A stretch of DNA of 64,000 nucleotides from an uncultured Draconibacterium sp. (GCF_963675585.1 NZ_OY776414.1:3203001-3267000), one strand, 5' to 3'. Shown: positions 44,008 to 54,440, numbered from the stretch's first letter. Notes: generated from the sequence alone by a model not told the origin. Numbers and translations are program-made.

Positions 44008-45522
44008 ATGCCATTACTCAATTCAGTAATTAAGTGGGTTAATATAAAGCGGAACTATCAAATTCAGTATTATCGCGAGTACCCACACGAAATTCAGAAC
44101 GAAACTCTTTTCGAGTTGCTGCTAAATGCAAGAAACACAGAATGGGGGAAAGCACACAATTTCAACAAGATAGATTCCCATAAAGATTTTCAAAAAAGTA
44201 TGCCTTTACAGCATTACAACGACATAAAACCTTATGTTGAACGAATGCGAAAAGGCGAAAAGGATTTGCTGTGGCCGGGCGAAGTAAAATGGTTTGCCAA
44301 ATCATCGGGTACAACAAGCGATAAAAGCAAATTTATTCCGGTAACCAAAGAGGCCTTGGAAGAATGCCATTTAAGAGGGCCGAAAGACGTATTTGCCCAA
44401 TACATTACTAATCACCCCGATAGTAAAGTTGTAAAAGGCAAAGTACTTACCTTGGGCGGAAGTCACCAGGTAAATAACAGCAGCAATAATTCATTTTACG
44501 GCGATTTATCGGCAATTATGCTCGAAAATGTGCCTTTTTGGTCTGACTTGTTCCGCACTCCAACCACCGAAATTGCTCTGATTGAGGAGTTTGAAGAAAA
44601 AATTGAAAAGATTATTGATACAGCACTCGACCAGAACATTACATCATTTGCCGGCGTTCCGTCGTGGTATCTTGTACTTTTTAAAAAGGTGCTTGAAAAA
44701 ACGGGCAAATCAAATTTACTTGAAGTGTGGCCCAACCTCGAAGTTTTTGCACACGGTGGTGTAAATTTCGATCCTTATCGCGAACAATACCGCAGGCTTA
44801 TTCCTTCGGAACAAATGCATTACCTGGAAACCTACAATGCTTCGGAAGGATTTTTTGGAATACAAGACAACGAACACCGCGATGACATGCTACTCATGCT
44901 CGACTATGGCATTTACTACGAGTTTATTCCCATGTCGGAATATGGGAATCCCGATCCGAAGGTGCTAAGTTTAAAAGAAGTTGAACTGAACGAGAACTAC
45001 GCCATGGTAATTTCGACCAATGCAGGACTGTGGCGGTACATAATTGGCGATACCATAAAGTTTACCTGCAAATATCCGTTTAAGATAAAAGTTACAGGAC
45101 GAACCAAACATTTTATAAATGCTTTTGGAGAAGAATTAATTATCGACAATGCAGAGCAAGCGATGAAGGTTGCCTGTCATCATACCGGAGCGGTTGTAAA
45201 TGAATACACTGCCGGACCTGTTTTTATGGGTGATAAGCAAAAAGGAGCACACCAGTGGATTATTGAGTTTGATGTACCACCCAGCGACCTTGATCATTTT
45301 ATGCGGATACTCGACAATTCATTAAAAACATTAAATTCAGATTACGAAGCGAAACGCCATAAAAACCTTACGCTTGAAATGCCTCACGTGGTTCAGGCTC
45401 CATCAGGAACATTTTACGAATGGATGAAACAACGAGGCAAGGTTGGCGGACAAAATAAAATACCCCGACTGGCCAATAACCGAAAATATCTGGATGAAGT
45501 TTTGAACATGATGCAGGTATAA
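44008..45522 (+). CDS. GH3 auxin-responsive promoter family protein (acyl-adenylating enzyme homologue)
   Basis: 504 residues, the usual length of the bacterial GH3 family. The ATP-binding motif KSSGTTSDKSKFIPVT at about residues 99-114 and the C-terminal TNAGLWRYIIGDTIKFT with GRTKHFINAFGEELI (three adenylation motifs) are intact. Plant GH3 enzymes adenylate hormones and join them to amino acids; the bacterial substrate is not known. It is followed at 42 bases by a deoxynucleoside kinase gene, possibly in one transcript. Confidence 0.9.
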   Translation: MPLLNSVIKWVNIKRNYQIQYYREYPHEIQNETLFELLLNARNTEWGKAHNFNKIDSHKDFQKSMPLQHYNDIKPYVERMRKGEKDLLWPGEVKWFAKSSGTTSDKSKFIPVTKEALEECHLRGPKDVFAQYITNHPDSKVVKGKVLTLGGSHQVNNSSNNSFYGDLSAIMLENVPFWSDLFRTPTTEIALIEEFEEKIEKIIDTALDQNITSFAGVPSWYLVLFKKVLEKTGKSNLLEVWPNLEVFAHGGVNFDPYREQYRRLIPSEQMHYLETYNASEGFFGIQDNEHRDDMLLMLDYGIYYEFIPMSEYGNPDPKVLSLKEVELNENYAMVISTNAGLWRYIIGDTIKFTCKYPFKIKVTGRTKHFINAFGEELIIDNAEQAMKVACHHTGAVVNEYTAGPVFMGDKQKGAHQWIIEFDVPPSDLDHFMRILDNSLKTLNSDYEAKRHKNLTLEMPHVVQAPSGTFYEWMKQRGKVGGQNKIPRLANNRKYLDEVLNMMQV

Positions 45523-45564
45523 ACTCAAATTTTTTATACTTTAGATTCTCAAATATAAATTAAC

Positions 45565-46179
45565 ATGCACATAGCGATAGCAGGAAATATTGGAGCCGGG
45601 AAAACGACTCTGAGCGAGTTACTGGCCAAACATTATAAATGGACTCCACATTACGAAGACGTTGATGAAAATCCTTACTTAAACGATTTTTACAACGACA
45701 TGCAACGTTGGTCGTTTAACTTGCAGATTTACTTTTTAAACTCACGTTTTAAACAAATCATCGATATCCGTAATTCGGGAAAAACAATTATTCAGGATCG
45801 AACCATTTATGAGGATGCTGAAATTTTTGCTCCCAACCTTCATAGCATGGGACTAATGAGTACCCGAGATTTTGGAAACTACAAAACACTTTTCGACTTA
45901 ATGGTGAGCTTAATTCAACCACCCGATTTGTTGATCTACTTAAGAGCTTCCATTCCTACTCTGGTTAACCAGATACAAAAAAGAGGCAGAGAGTACGAGA
46001 ATTCGATTCGTTTAGATTATTTAAAACAATTAAACGAACGTTACGATGCATGGATTAGCGGGTATAAAATGGGGAAACTACTAATTATAAATGTTGACGA
46101 CTTGGATTTTACCACAAATCCGGAAGATCTGAGTTATATAATCGATAAAATCGACGCACAAATTCACGGTTTATTTTAA
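45565..46179 (+). CDS. Deoxynucleoside kinase
   Basis: 204 residues. The P-loop GNIGAGKTTLSE at about 7-18, the DRT motif in IIQDRTIYEDAEIF (equivalent to ERS), and the lid RGREYENSIRLDYLKQLNERY are those of the dCK/dGK/dAK kinase family, which phosphorylates deoxynucleosides for salvage. Specificity for dA, dG or dC cannot be read by eye. It closes the GH3 transcript and is followed by a strong terminator. Confidence 0.92.
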   Translation: MHIAIAGNIGAGKTTLSELLAKHYKWTPHYEDVDENPYLNDFYNDMQRWSFNLQIYFLNSRFKQIIDIRNSGKTIIQDRTIYEDAEIFAPNLHSMGLMSTRDFGNYKTLFDLMVSLIQPPDLLIYLRASIPTLVNQIQKRGREYENSIRLDYLKQLNERYDAWISGYKMGKLLIINVDDLDFTTNPEDLSYIIDKIDAQIHGLF

Positions 46180-46200
46180 GCACTTTATAACAAAAACACA

Positions 46201-46241
46201 AAAAACGGTCATTCCCAATAAAGACAGGAATGACCGTTTTT
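46201..46241. terminator. Bidirectional rho-independent terminator
   Basis: A perfect 15-bp stem (46201-46215 with 46227-46241, 11-base loop) with an A run before and a T run after lies between the convergent kinase genes at 45565 and 46279, ending both. Confidence 0.92.
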
Positions 46242-46278
46242 TATGATGTAAAATAAAACTAGCGAAAATTCAGCCTGC

Positions 46279-47274
46279 TTAGCCTACTATTTTTTCAATT
46301 TCCTTGTGTATTTCAGGCCACTGCGTATCCGGTAGATTTGGCCCCATAACTTCAACTACTTTCCCCGAAACAAGTGCTGCAATTTTTCCACAAACATCAA
46401 GGCTGTATCCATTGGTTAATCCATAAAAGAAACCGGCAGAATAAGCATCGCCGGCACCGGTTGTATCCAATGCTTTTGCAGGAATAACTCCAACCTTAAC
46501 TAGCTCATCGCCCCGTTTAATCATTGAGCCCTCTTTCCCAACTTTAACAATGGTTAGTTCACAGTTTTTCGAAATCTCGTGCAGCGCATCCTCGGGTTCC
46601 AAACCTGTAAAAGATTTGGCTTCTTCTTCGTTTGCAAAAACTATATCCACATAATTCTTGATCAGGTCTTTCAAAAAATCGAGATTCGCTTCCACCACAT
46701 TAAAACTCGAAAGATCAATGGCAATTTTAACTCCCGCCGCTTTTGCTCCTTTGGCACAGGCTGCAATTAAATCGTGGTTAAAAACCAGGTATCCTTCAAT
46801 GTAAACATATTCATATCCCTCAAAAATATCCGGTGTAAACTCAGCCGGAACCAGTTCGGCGGCTGCTCCCAAATATGTAGCCATTGTACGCTCCGAATCA
46901 GGACTAACCATTCCCATCACACGACCGGTGCTTATTTCGCTGTAAAACAAATGTGTTTTAACACCTGCTTTTTCAAAATCACTCTTAAACAAAGTACCCA
47001 AATCATCGTGACCGATTTTTCCCATGTAACCGCCATTACCACCTAAATTGGCCATCGAGCGCATGGTATTGGCTACAGAACCTCCTGTTGCCAGTTCGCT
47101 TTCTTCGGAATAAATAGTATCGTAAATAATTTTCGATTGATCTGCATCAACCAAAGTCATACTTCCGCGCGGCAATCCAAATTTTTCCAACACCGCGTCA
47201 TCTTTTAATACTGAAATTACATCAATCAGGGCGTTTCCAACACCCAATACTGCAGGACTATTGTGTTTTGTCAT
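46279..47274 (-). CDS. PfkB-family sugar/adenosine kinase
   Basis: 331 residues. The PfkB signature 1 region GGSVANTMRSMANLGG and signature 2 DTTGAGDAYSAGFFYGL (catalytic Asp) are clear. The sequence is closest in my judgement to adenosine kinase-type PfkB proteins widespread in Bacteroidota. It phosphorylates a nucleoside or sugar; the substrate is not established. It sits convergent with the deoxynucleoside kinase, which fits a nucleoside-salvage theme. Confidence 0.88.
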   Translation of the reverse strand: MTKHNSPAVLGVGNALIDVISVLKDDAVLEKFGLPRGSMTLVDADQSKIIYDTIYSEESELATGGSVANTMRSMANLGGNGGYMGKIGHDDLGTLFKSDFEKAGVKTHLFYSEISTGRVMGMVSPDSERTMATYLGAAAELVPAEFTPDIFEGYEYVYIEGYLVFNHDLIAACAKGAKAAGVKIAIDLSSFNVVEANLDFLKDLIKNYVDIVFANEEEAKSFTGLEPEDALHEISKNCELTIVKVGKEGSMIKRGDELVKVGVIPAKALDTTGAGDAYSAGFFYGLTNGYSLDVCGKIAALVSGKVVEVMGPNLPDTQWPEIHKEIEKIVG

Positions 47275-47428
47275 TGTCTTAAATTTTGAGCATGCAAATA
47301 TCCGAATTTTTATTGAGATACAGAACTTTCCCCACTCTAACGGATTTCGTATAATTTAAATTTTGCCGAATGAAATAATAGTATGATGTTTTTCGTAAAT
47401 TTGAGTAGTAACCACTATCAGTATCTCC

Positions 47429-48208
47429 ATGACAAAAAAATTTCAGGCAGTTTTATACATTCTAATTTTTATTATACCATTAGGATTAAAAGCACAAATA
47501 ACAGATACTACCGATCAACAACACTATTCTCCGTACGATTTGATGTCGAATTACTATTCAAAAGATTTTTTGCCATTTGCTAAAACCAATATTTATTTAG
47601 GTTTGGATTTTTCGGTGTCTGACAAACAAATGACCAATGCCGATTATCTTTTTCAAAAAGTACTGAATGGGCAACGGCTGGGTTTCGACATCTCGCTGAA
47701 AGGAGGTTATTACACAGGAAATTACGGAATGGCCGGTATCAACTTTCACTACACACAAAACGAATTCAACGGACTGGTTTTTCGCGATCCCGACACCATT
47801 CAATCAAATTCTATGACTCGCGGATATGCGCTTACTCCCTTTTTTCGCTCGTCGGTGCCCTTAACTCCCAGCGAACGTTTAAGCTTTTATACACAACTGG
47901 AGGTAACTTTTGGTGTTGCAAACACACTTACCCGCGACACAAAAAATATAGATGTGGTGAATAAAAAATATTCTACCGACTACAATTTCAGAGTTGGTTT
48001 AAGTCCGGGGATTACATTTTTTGCCATGGAGAATTTTGCATTTGAAGTACAGTTAAATGTATTGGGATACGAATTACAGATCAGCGATAAAAAAGTAAAT
48101 GATGTGGATGAGTCGAGAGTAATCAGACAGAACGTTGATTTTAATATCGATTTATTGTCGCTCGACCTCGGTTTAGCCTACTATTTTGGAGCTAAAAAGA
48201 AACATTAA
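47429..48208 (+). CDS. Outer-membrane beta-barrel protein of unknown function
   Basis: 259 residues with a signal peptide (FQAVLYILIFIIPLGLKAQ). The rest is beta-rich (GFDISLKGGYYTGNYGMAGINFHYT, LSFYTQLEVTFGVAN, LDLGLAYYFGAKKKH), consistent with an outer-membrane barrel such as the 'outer membrane beta-barrel protein' family. TAAATTTG at 47396-47403 is a possible -7 promoter element. It precedes the PCMD lipoprotein by 54 bases on the same strand. Function unknown. Confidence 0.7.
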   Translation: MTKKFQAVLYILIFIIPLGLKAQITDTTDQQHYSPYDLMSNYYSKDFLPFAKTNIYLGLDFSVSDKQMTNADYLFQKVLNGQRLGFDISLKGGYYTGNYGMAGINFHYTQNEFNGLVFRDPDTIQSNSMTRGYALTPFFRSSVPLTPSERLSFYTQLEVTFGVANTLTRDTKNIDVVNKKYSTDYNFRVGLSPGITFFAMENFAFEVQLNVLGYELQISDKKVNDVDESRVIRQNVDFNIDLLSLDLGLAYYFGAKKKH

Positions 48209-48262
48209 AAAAGTGAGAATTGAAAAACCAGCTAAGAAAGGAACACTCTTAATCAGCACAAA

Positions 48263-49336
48263 ATGAAAAAATTATACATCTGTTTACTTCTGTCCACCCT
48301 GTTGTTTTCGTGTGTTAATGAAGACTATTTTGGGCTTTCGCAGTACGGAAACATCAAACGAATAGAAGTTAGCAACCAGGCAGGAAATGCCACCATTGAT
48401 ACTGAAAACAAAAAAGTTACCATCGAAATTCCTGCCGGAGTTGATCTTGCTGCTATAAACATTGAGAAACTGGAACTGTCGTCGTTTGCCACATCAAATA
48501 AAACCATTGGCGATAAACTTGATTTAAATGAACCTGAAATTCTGACAGTAATAGCAGAAGATGGATCGAAACATGAATGGGAGATTGAATCGTTTATTGC
48601 TTCGGCTACTCCCCAACTGAGTAACTGGGATTTAAACCAGTGGTACAAAACGGCTTCTAATTATTACGAACCCGGTGCCGATGCAGCAACTACCATTTGG
48701 GGAACCGGAAACCAGGGAACACAGATTTTAAACAAACTTGCAACCATTCGTGAAGATTTAGGCAATGGTAATTATGCCGCTCACATGGAAACGCTCGACA
48801 ACGGGGCTCTTGCCGGAACTTTTGGCGCACCCATTTCAGCCGGGTCCATATTTACCGGTGTATTTAATCCCGACAACATTGATCCTTCCAATCCGGAGGC
48901 AGCCATTGAATTTGGCTCACCTTTTACAGGACGCCCTAAAAGTATCAGGGTAAAATACTCCTATTCGCCGGGAGCCGTAAATAAAGATAAAAAAGGAAAT
49001 GTGTTGGATTATGGCGACGCATGCGACATTTATTCACTGTTTGAAATCCGTTTGGGTGGAAATACAGAAAGGCTTGCCACCGCCTGGTTTAGAAGTGAGG
49101 AATCACAGGAAACGCTGAGTTCGCTGGAAATTCCGGTTAACTATGGCGAACTCGACAATTCTTTTCCTGATTACATGAAACCCGCGGATCATGGCTTTGT
49201 AAGTGCCGATTCAGCAAGTTTTGTATTACCTACTCACATCACTTTTGTTGCTTCATCGAGCTTTGACGGAGCAAATTTTGCCGGAGCAATTGGAAGCTTG
49301 CTAATAATTGATGACATCGAAATGATTTACGAATAA
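48263..49336 (+). CDS. PCMD-domain lipoprotein
   Basis: 357 residues. A lipobox cysteine near residue 17 (LLFSCVNE) is followed by an Ig-like region (residues about 30-110) and the putative carbohydrate metabolism domain (PCMD) with WDLNQWYKTASNYYEPGADAATTIWGTGNQGTQIL (quoted in part) and GRPKSIRVKYSYSPG. PCMD proteins occur in Bacteroidota envelopes and are assumed to bind glycans. It pairs with the upstream barrel gene. No active site is known. Confidence 0.85.
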   Translation: MKKLYICLLLSTLLFSCVNEDYFGLSQYGNIKRIEVSNQAGNATIDTENKKVTIEIPAGVDLAAINIEKLELSSFATSNKTIGDKLDLNEPEILTVIAEDGSKHEWEIESFIASATPQLSNWDLNQWYKTASNYYEPGADAATTIWGTGNQGTQILNKLATIREDLGNGNYAAHMETLDNGALAGTFGAPISAGSIFTGVFNPDNIDPSNPEAAIEFGSPFTGRPKSIRVKYSYSPGAVNKDKKGNVLDYGDACDIYSLFEIRLGGNTERLATAWFRSEESQETLSSLEIPVNYGELDNSFPDYMKPADHGFVSADSASFVLPTHITFVASSSFDGANFAGAIGSLLIIDDIEMIYE

Positions 49337-49373
49337 ACTAGAAATCCTTTTTCGCTAAAAAGATGTATCGCAT

Positions 49374-50121
49374 TTAATAAACAAAACTGCTCCCTCCTAA
49401 AAACTCACGTAAAAGCGAAGTTGGCGGAATTTCGTGATCGCTAATGGGTTTAAAATACGACAGGAATTCGAGCAAACGAGTTGATTCGGTATATTCTGCC
49501 TGATTTTCCATAACGGTTTTTAAGATAGGTTCGGCGTATTTTTTTAGTACTGCCAGTTCGTAAATGGTTGCCGAATTAAACATTACATCTGCATTTTCCT
49601 GGTATGGGAAAATATTTTTCTCCTCACCTTTTCGAACCGATGGCCAGCGTTTTATAGTGTCAGCCGCCAGGTATCCGCGGTAATTGTAGTCACGAATCAT
49701 TCGGCGCAACAGACGATTGTCGGCCGTTGAAATATGCGTGTGCTCGTCAACCGAAATCTGGGTAAGTGCCGAGATAAATATTTTAAAGGTATTTTCGTTG
49801 TGCACATCGGTTAACAAACCCGGATTCATACCGTGAATTCCTTCCACAATTAAAATGTCACCTTGTCCCAGTTTTAAAGTTGTTCCGTTCGCTCCACGTC
49901 GGCCACTGTGAAAATCGAACTTTGGCAAACGCACTTCTTTCCCCTCAAATAACTCTACCAACTGTTTGTTGAAATAATCAATGTCGATGGCTTCCAAAGC
50001 CTCAAAGTCGTACTCTCCATGTTCATCTTTTGGTGTAAGTTCGCGATCGACAAAATAATCGTCCAAAGAAATCTGATAAGGCCGCATGCCGTTTACAGCC
50101 AGCTGAACACCCAAACGTTTG
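49374..50121 (-). pseudogene. Nucleoside kinase, C-terminal kinase part (frameshifted away from its P-loop)
   Basis: This frame encodes the P-loop NTPase half of a large uridine kinase-like protein (ISLDDYFVDRELTPKDEHGEYDFEALEAIDIDYFN, quoted in part; LILVEGIHGMNPGLL). It has no real start: the first available codon is an internal TTG (50114). The frame can be joined to the upstream fragment by removing one G from the GGGGG run at 50136-50140, which restores GPSASGKTTFSKRLGVQLAV. So the kinase half is separated from its Walker A motif. This may be a true frameshift, an assembly error, or slippage. Confidence 0.8.
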
Positions 50122-51039
50122 CTAAAAGTGGTTTTCCCCCGACGCCGATGGTCCGGCCACTAAAACAACCTTTACATCACCATTTCGTGCGGATATTTGA
50201 TTGGCGATTTCGGCAATTTTCTTTTCGTGAAGCGCTTCCGAAATTTTAATAATATCGCCGCTTTTATTTTGTAAGGCAAAGGAATTTAAACTGGCAATTG
50301 TAGATACGTTTAAAATCTCTGCCCAGTCTTTTTGTTCCTGAAACACTTCAAAAAGTTTTGTAAGCACCTCCACTTTCCGAAGCGAGTGAAAATGTTTGCG
50401 ACGCGGCACCTGCAACAAAAGGCCATCGAAATAAGGAACTATCCCAAAATTCGAGATGTAGCCGGTTGAAGGAAGTAGATTACCGTAAAAATAGTTGCCC
50501 AAATCATTCAGAAAATACAAGAACGAATACAAATGCCCCTGTTGTTCAAACAATTCTGCCTTTTCTTCCAGGCCTTGCCTTATTAAAAGTTCAACTGCAG
50601 AATTGGTTGTAATCCCCTTTTTTACAAATGGAATATCAGCTTCAACAAGGGTTTTCATTTCCTGTTTTATCGAAAAAATATCCGACTCCGAAATCTCCCT
50701 TTCCAAACCTTGTAATTCGCAAAAATAACCGTTGGAAATTCCGTTTTGCACCTTTAACGAAACATGCGGAAAGACTTCTTTTACCGCTGCATACAGCACA
50801 AATATTAAACTTCGAATGTAAATGCGCAATCCATCGGGATGTGTAACATCTATAAATTCGATGTGCTTGGGTTTTACAACACAAAACGACAACTCTTTTA
50901 CCTGGTTATTGACCAAGGCGCCGCAAAGTGTATTCCGAAGTTTTATGTTTAAATCCTGACTGATTTCCAATAAAGAAGTACCCATTGAGTACGTATGTGT
51001 AGACTTGGTATTATTACAAAATATTTCGATTTGTTTCAT
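50122..51039 (-). pseudogene. Nucleoside kinase, N-terminal part (TGS/SAD-like domains, broken at the P-loop)
   Basis: 305 codons. The N-terminus is a TGS-like domain (MKQIEIFCNNTKSTHTYSMGTSLLEISQDL, quoted in part), then a tRNA-synthetase SAD-like region (KHIEFIDVTHPDGLRIYIRSLIFVL) and a linker. The frame ends VVLVAGPSASGENHF then TAG (50122-50124), whereas the expected Walker A sequence is GPSASGKTT. The break comes from five Gs instead of four at 50136-50140. Such TGS-plus-kinase proteins of about 550 residues are known in Bacteroidota as putative nucleoside kinases. Confidence 0.8.
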
Positions 51040-51159
51040 TTTCTGAATTGTCTGTTTCCATCTGTAAAAGTATCGAAAGTGATTGAGATTATCATAAAGG
51101 AGTTGAAGTGATTTTTAAAAATATCCCCGTTAGAATTGACACTCCTCCGGAAGACTTAA

Positions 51160-51240
51160 GTTACAGGTTACAGGTTACAGGGTGCAAGTTACAGGTTACA
51201 GGTTACAGGTTGCAAGTTATAGGTTGCAGGGTGCAAGGTT
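51160..51240. repeat. Degenerate 7-bp tandem repeat (TTACAGG)
   Basis: Copies of TTACAGG, with variants TGCAGGG and TGCAAGT, run for about 80 bases. Slippage-prone simple sequence in an intergenic site; no gene frame is affected. Confidence 0.75.
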
Positions 51241-51264
51241 GTTAGATGCCGGTATGCTACAAGA

Positions 51265-51350
51265 CAATCTTTTTCAATCTCCATCAATCTCCATCAATCT
51301 TTTTCAATCTTTTTCAATCTTTTTCAATCTTTTTCAATCTTTTTCAATCT
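51265..51350. repeat. 10-bp tandem repeat (TTTTCAATCT)
   Basis: Eight copies of a 10-base unit, six TTTTCAATCT and two CCATCAATCT, preceded by a partial copy, all head to tail without gaps. The perfect periodicity suggests recent expansion by slippage. Confidence 0.85.
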
Positions 51351-51449
51351 TCTTAGCTTCCAAGTAACAGATCTCTCTCCTACGTTCGAGATAACAGCAA
51401 AACACGACGACTGTAACTGATCACTGAACACTGACCACTGTGACTTTCT

Positions 51450-54320
51450 CTAAATTCCCAATTCCTGTTTCAGAAATTTTGCCGTATGCGATTTCTTATT
51501 TTGTGCCACTTCTTCAGGAGTACCGGCACAAAGAATTTTTCCTCCGTGTTTTCCACCTTCAGGCCCCACATCAATAATGTGGTCGGCTACTTTAATCACA
51601 TCCATGTTGTGTTCGATCACAATCACCGTATTTCCCTTGTCCACCAGTTTATTCAGTACTTCCAGCAAAACACGTACATCTTCAAAATGCAAACCGGTTG
51701 TTGGTTCATCCAAAATATACAGTGTTTTTCCGGTATCGCGTTTAGCCAGTTCCGATGCCAGTTTTACACGTTGCGATTCGCCACCCGAAAGTGTTGTTGA
51801 CGACTGCCCCAGCGTAATATAACCCAAACCAACATCCTGCAAGGTTTTTAGCTTTGTCGCAATAGACGGAATGTGCTCGAAAAACTCAACCCCGGTATTG
51901 ATGGTCATATCCAACACATCGCTGATTGATTTTCCTTTGTAGCGTACTTCAAGCGTTTCGCGGTTGTATCGTTTCCCGTTGCATTTGTCGCAATGTACAT
52001 ACACATCGGGTAAAAAGTTCATCTCAATGAGTTTCAATCCACCGCCCTGACATTCTTCGCAACGACCACCTTTTACGTTGAATGAAAAACGACCGGGTTT
52101 ATACCCGCGTATTTTGGCTTCGGGAAGCTGCGTAAACAAGGTTCTTATATCAGAAAAAACATTGGTGTATGTAACAGGATTCGACCGTGGAGTTCGCCCA
52201 ATTGGCGACTGATCAACCCGAATAACTTTATCAATAAATTTTAATCCCTCAACTTTTTTATACGGCAAAGGATCTTTTACCGATTTGTAAAAATGCTGGC
52301 TTAAAATGGGCTGAAGCGTTTCGTTAATAAGGGTTGATTTACCACTTCCCGAAACACCTGTTACACAAATTAATTTTCCGAGTGGAATTTCAACGGTAAC
52401 ATTATTCAGGTTATTACCCGAACATCCTGAAATTTTCAGAATATCCGATTCCCCGTTTCGCCTTTTTTCAGGAATTTGAATTTTTTTTCTATCGTTAAGA
52501 TAATCGGCCGTTAAAGTTTGTGCTTTCAGTACATCGCCTGGTTTGCCTGCAGCAACAACTTCGCCACCGTGTCGTCCGGCGTGCGGCCCCATGTCGATTA
52601 AATGATCGGCTGCCAGCATGGTTTCTTTGTCGTGCTCCACCACAATTACCGAGTTACCCGAATCGCGCAGTTGTTCGAGTGCCTGAATCAATTTCAAATT
52701 ATCGCGGTGATGCAAACCAATGCTGGGCTCGTCGAGAATGTACAAGACATTAACGAGCTGTGAGCCAATTTGTGTTGCCAAACGTATTCGTTGCGACTCG
52801 CCGCCCGAAAGACTCTGCGCCGTGCGGTCGAGAGCCAGGTAATTTAATCCAACACCAAGCATAAATCCAAGCCGGTCGCGGATTTCCTTAATTACTTCTG
52901 TTCCGATGGTACGCTGACGGTCGGTTATTCGCTCCTCCAGATTTTCGAGCCAAACACCCAACTCATCCAAATCCATCTGCGAAAGTTCCGAAATATTTTT
53001 ACCGTCGATTTTAAAATGCAGCGATTCCTTTTTTAAACGCAATCCCTTACAATCGGGGCACTCAATTTTTTTTACAAACTGGTTGGCCCATTTTTGCGCT
53101 GTTTTCGATGTATTTTCTTCGCGTTGGCTGTCAATGTATTTTATAACTCCTTCGTAAGTCATCATGTAATTCATGCTGTTACCAAGCGGAGTATTTTTTA
53201 GCTGGATGCGTTCGTTTGTTCCGAACAAAACTTCATTCAAACCTTCTTCAGAGATATCTTTTACAGGAGTTTTCAGATCGAAACCATGCTTTTCGCCCAA
53301 TGCTTCGATCTGCCAAAAAATCAACGAATTTTTGTAAGGGCCAAGTGGTGCAATTCCTCCTTTTGCAATGCTTTTGTCTTTTTCGGGCAAAATTTTATCC
53401 ATGTCGATCTCGGTAATCCGGCCCAAACCATTGCATTTTGGACAAGCTCCCTGAGGCGAATTGAACGAAAAATTATGAGGTGCAGGTTCGGCATATGAAA
53501 TTCCGGTGCTTGGGCACATTAAAAGCCTACTGTAATATTTTGCCTCATCGGTATCGTGATCGAGAATCATTAAAATTCCGTGCCCGTGTTTCATGGCAGT
53601 TTGCACACTGTCTTTTAAGCGTTTTGTACCTGCTTCATCAACAACCAGTTTATCAATCAGTATTTCAATAAAGTGATTTTTATATCGATCCACTTTATGG
53701 TTGTGCATCAACTCGGTTAGTTTGCCATCAATACGTGCAGTTAAAAAACCTTTACGCCTGATCTGATCAAACAATTCACGATAATGTCCCTTACGTCCTT
53801 TTACAACCGGCGCCAGAATATTTATTCGTTTTCCTGCAAAATCACTTTTTATCAGGTTTATAATTTTTTCTTCGGTGTACTTCACCATTTTTTCGCCCGT
53901 GTTGTACGAGTAAGCTTCGCCGGCACGGGCATACAACAAACGCAGGAAATCGTAGATTTCAGTTACCGTTCCCACAGTTGAACGTGGATTCCGGGTGGTT
54001 ACTTTTTGCTCAATTGAAATCACGGGACTCAAACCGGTTATTTTATCCACATCCGGACGCTCCATATTTCCCAAAAATGAGCGGGCATAGGCAGAAAAAG
54101 TTTCAACATAGCGCCGTTGTCCTTCGGCATAAATTGTGTCGAATGCCAGAGATGATTTTCCACTTCCGCTTAAACCAGTAATTACGGTTAGTTTGTTTCG
54201 CGGAATGGTAACGTCGATGTTCTTTAAATTGTGTACGCGGGCGCCCTCAACAACTATTGTTTCTTCCTGATCAATACTATCAGTTTCGGGCACAGTATTT
54301 TGCATGTCTTTTTTTACCAT
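51450..54320 (-). CDS. uvrA: Excinuclease ABC subunit A
   Basis: 956 residues. Both ABC ATPase halves are complete: Walker [11 protein letters not shown] near residues 49-58 and [15 protein letters not shown] near 650, ABC signatures [12 protein letters not shown] and [12 protein letters not shown], and two zinc fingers ([10 protein letters not shown] with [10 protein letters not shown], and CEECQGGG with CDKCNGKRY). UvrA finds DNA damage and loads UvrB in nucleotide excision repair. It is a single gene; the start is the first ATG of a normal-length protein. Confidence 0.98.
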   Translation of the reverse strand: MVKKDMQNTVPETDSIDQEETIVVEGARVHNLKNIDVTIPRNKLTVITGLSGSGKSSLAFDTIYAEGQRRYVETFSAYARSFLGNMERPDVDKITGLSPVISIEQKVTTRNPRSTVGTVTEIYDFLRLLYARAGEAYSYNTGEKMVKYTEEKIINLIKSDFAGKRINILAPVVKGRKGHYRELFDQIRRKGFLTARIDGKLTELMHNHKVDRYKNHFIEILIDKLVVDEAGTKRLKDSVQTAMKHGHGILMILDHDTDEAKYYSRLLMCPSTGISYAEPAPHNFSFNSPQGACPKCNGLGRITEIDMDKILPEKDKSIAKGGIAPLGPYKNSLIFWQIEALGEKHGFDLKTPVKDISEEGLNEVLFGTNERIQLKNTPLGNSMNYMMTYEGVIKYIDSQREENTSKTAQKWANQFVKKIECPDCKGLRLKKESLHFKIDGKNISELSQMDLDELGVWLENLEERITDRQRTIGTEVIKEIRDRLGFMLGVGLNYLALDRTAQSLSGGESQRIRLATQIGSQLVNVLYILDEPSIGLHHRDNLKLIQALEQLRDSGNSVIVVEHDKETMLAADHLIDMGPHAGRHGGEVVAAGKPGDVLKAQTLTADYLNDRKKIQIPEKRRNGESDILKISGCSGNNLNNVTVEIPLGKLICVTGVSGSGKSTLINETLQPILSQHFYKSVKDPLPYKKVEGLKFIDKVIRVDQSPIGRTPRSNPVTYTNVFSDIRTLFTQLPEAKIRGYKPGRFSFNVKGGRCEECQGGGLKLIEMNFLPDVYVHCDKCNGKRYNRETLEVRYKGKSISDVLDMTINTGVEFFEHIPSIATKLKTLQDVGLGYITLGQSSTTLSGGESQRVKLASELAKRDTGKTLYILDEPTTGLHFEDVRVLLEVLNKLVDKGNTVIVIEHNMDVIKVADHIIDVGPEGGKHGGKILCAGTPEEVAQNKKSHTAKFLKQELGI

Positions 54321-54350
54321 TTACTTTTTTTCTATCAGCCGCCTAACTTA

Positions 54351-54430
54351 TTGTCATTCTTTGCATGGAGAAGAATTTGCAAGATCAGAATTGTAAAAAA
54401 CTGACCATTCTTTTACAGCCGTAATGACAA
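54351..54430. repeat. Degenerate GTCATT / AATGAC inverted element upstream of uvrA
   Basis: TTGTCATTCT at 54351-54360 and the reverse-type ATGACAA at about 54424-54430 bracket an internally repetitive 80-base stretch. It resembles the element at 41438-41507 but is more degenerate. Confidence 0.4.
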
Positions 54431-54440
54431 GTGAAATGTG

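Larger units (their letters stand above)
51040..51449. other. Intergenic region with two tandem-repeat tracts
   Basis: The 410-base spacer holds the upstream region of the broken kinase gene, two simple-repeat tracts (51160-51240 and 51265-51350) and the downstream end of uvrA. No gene, and no other structure, is apparent. Confidence 0.6.

Noticed and set aside
51160-51350. Possible CRISPR array
   Set aside because: Units of 7 and 10 bases without unique spacers of equal length; simple tandem repeats and no cas genes nearby.
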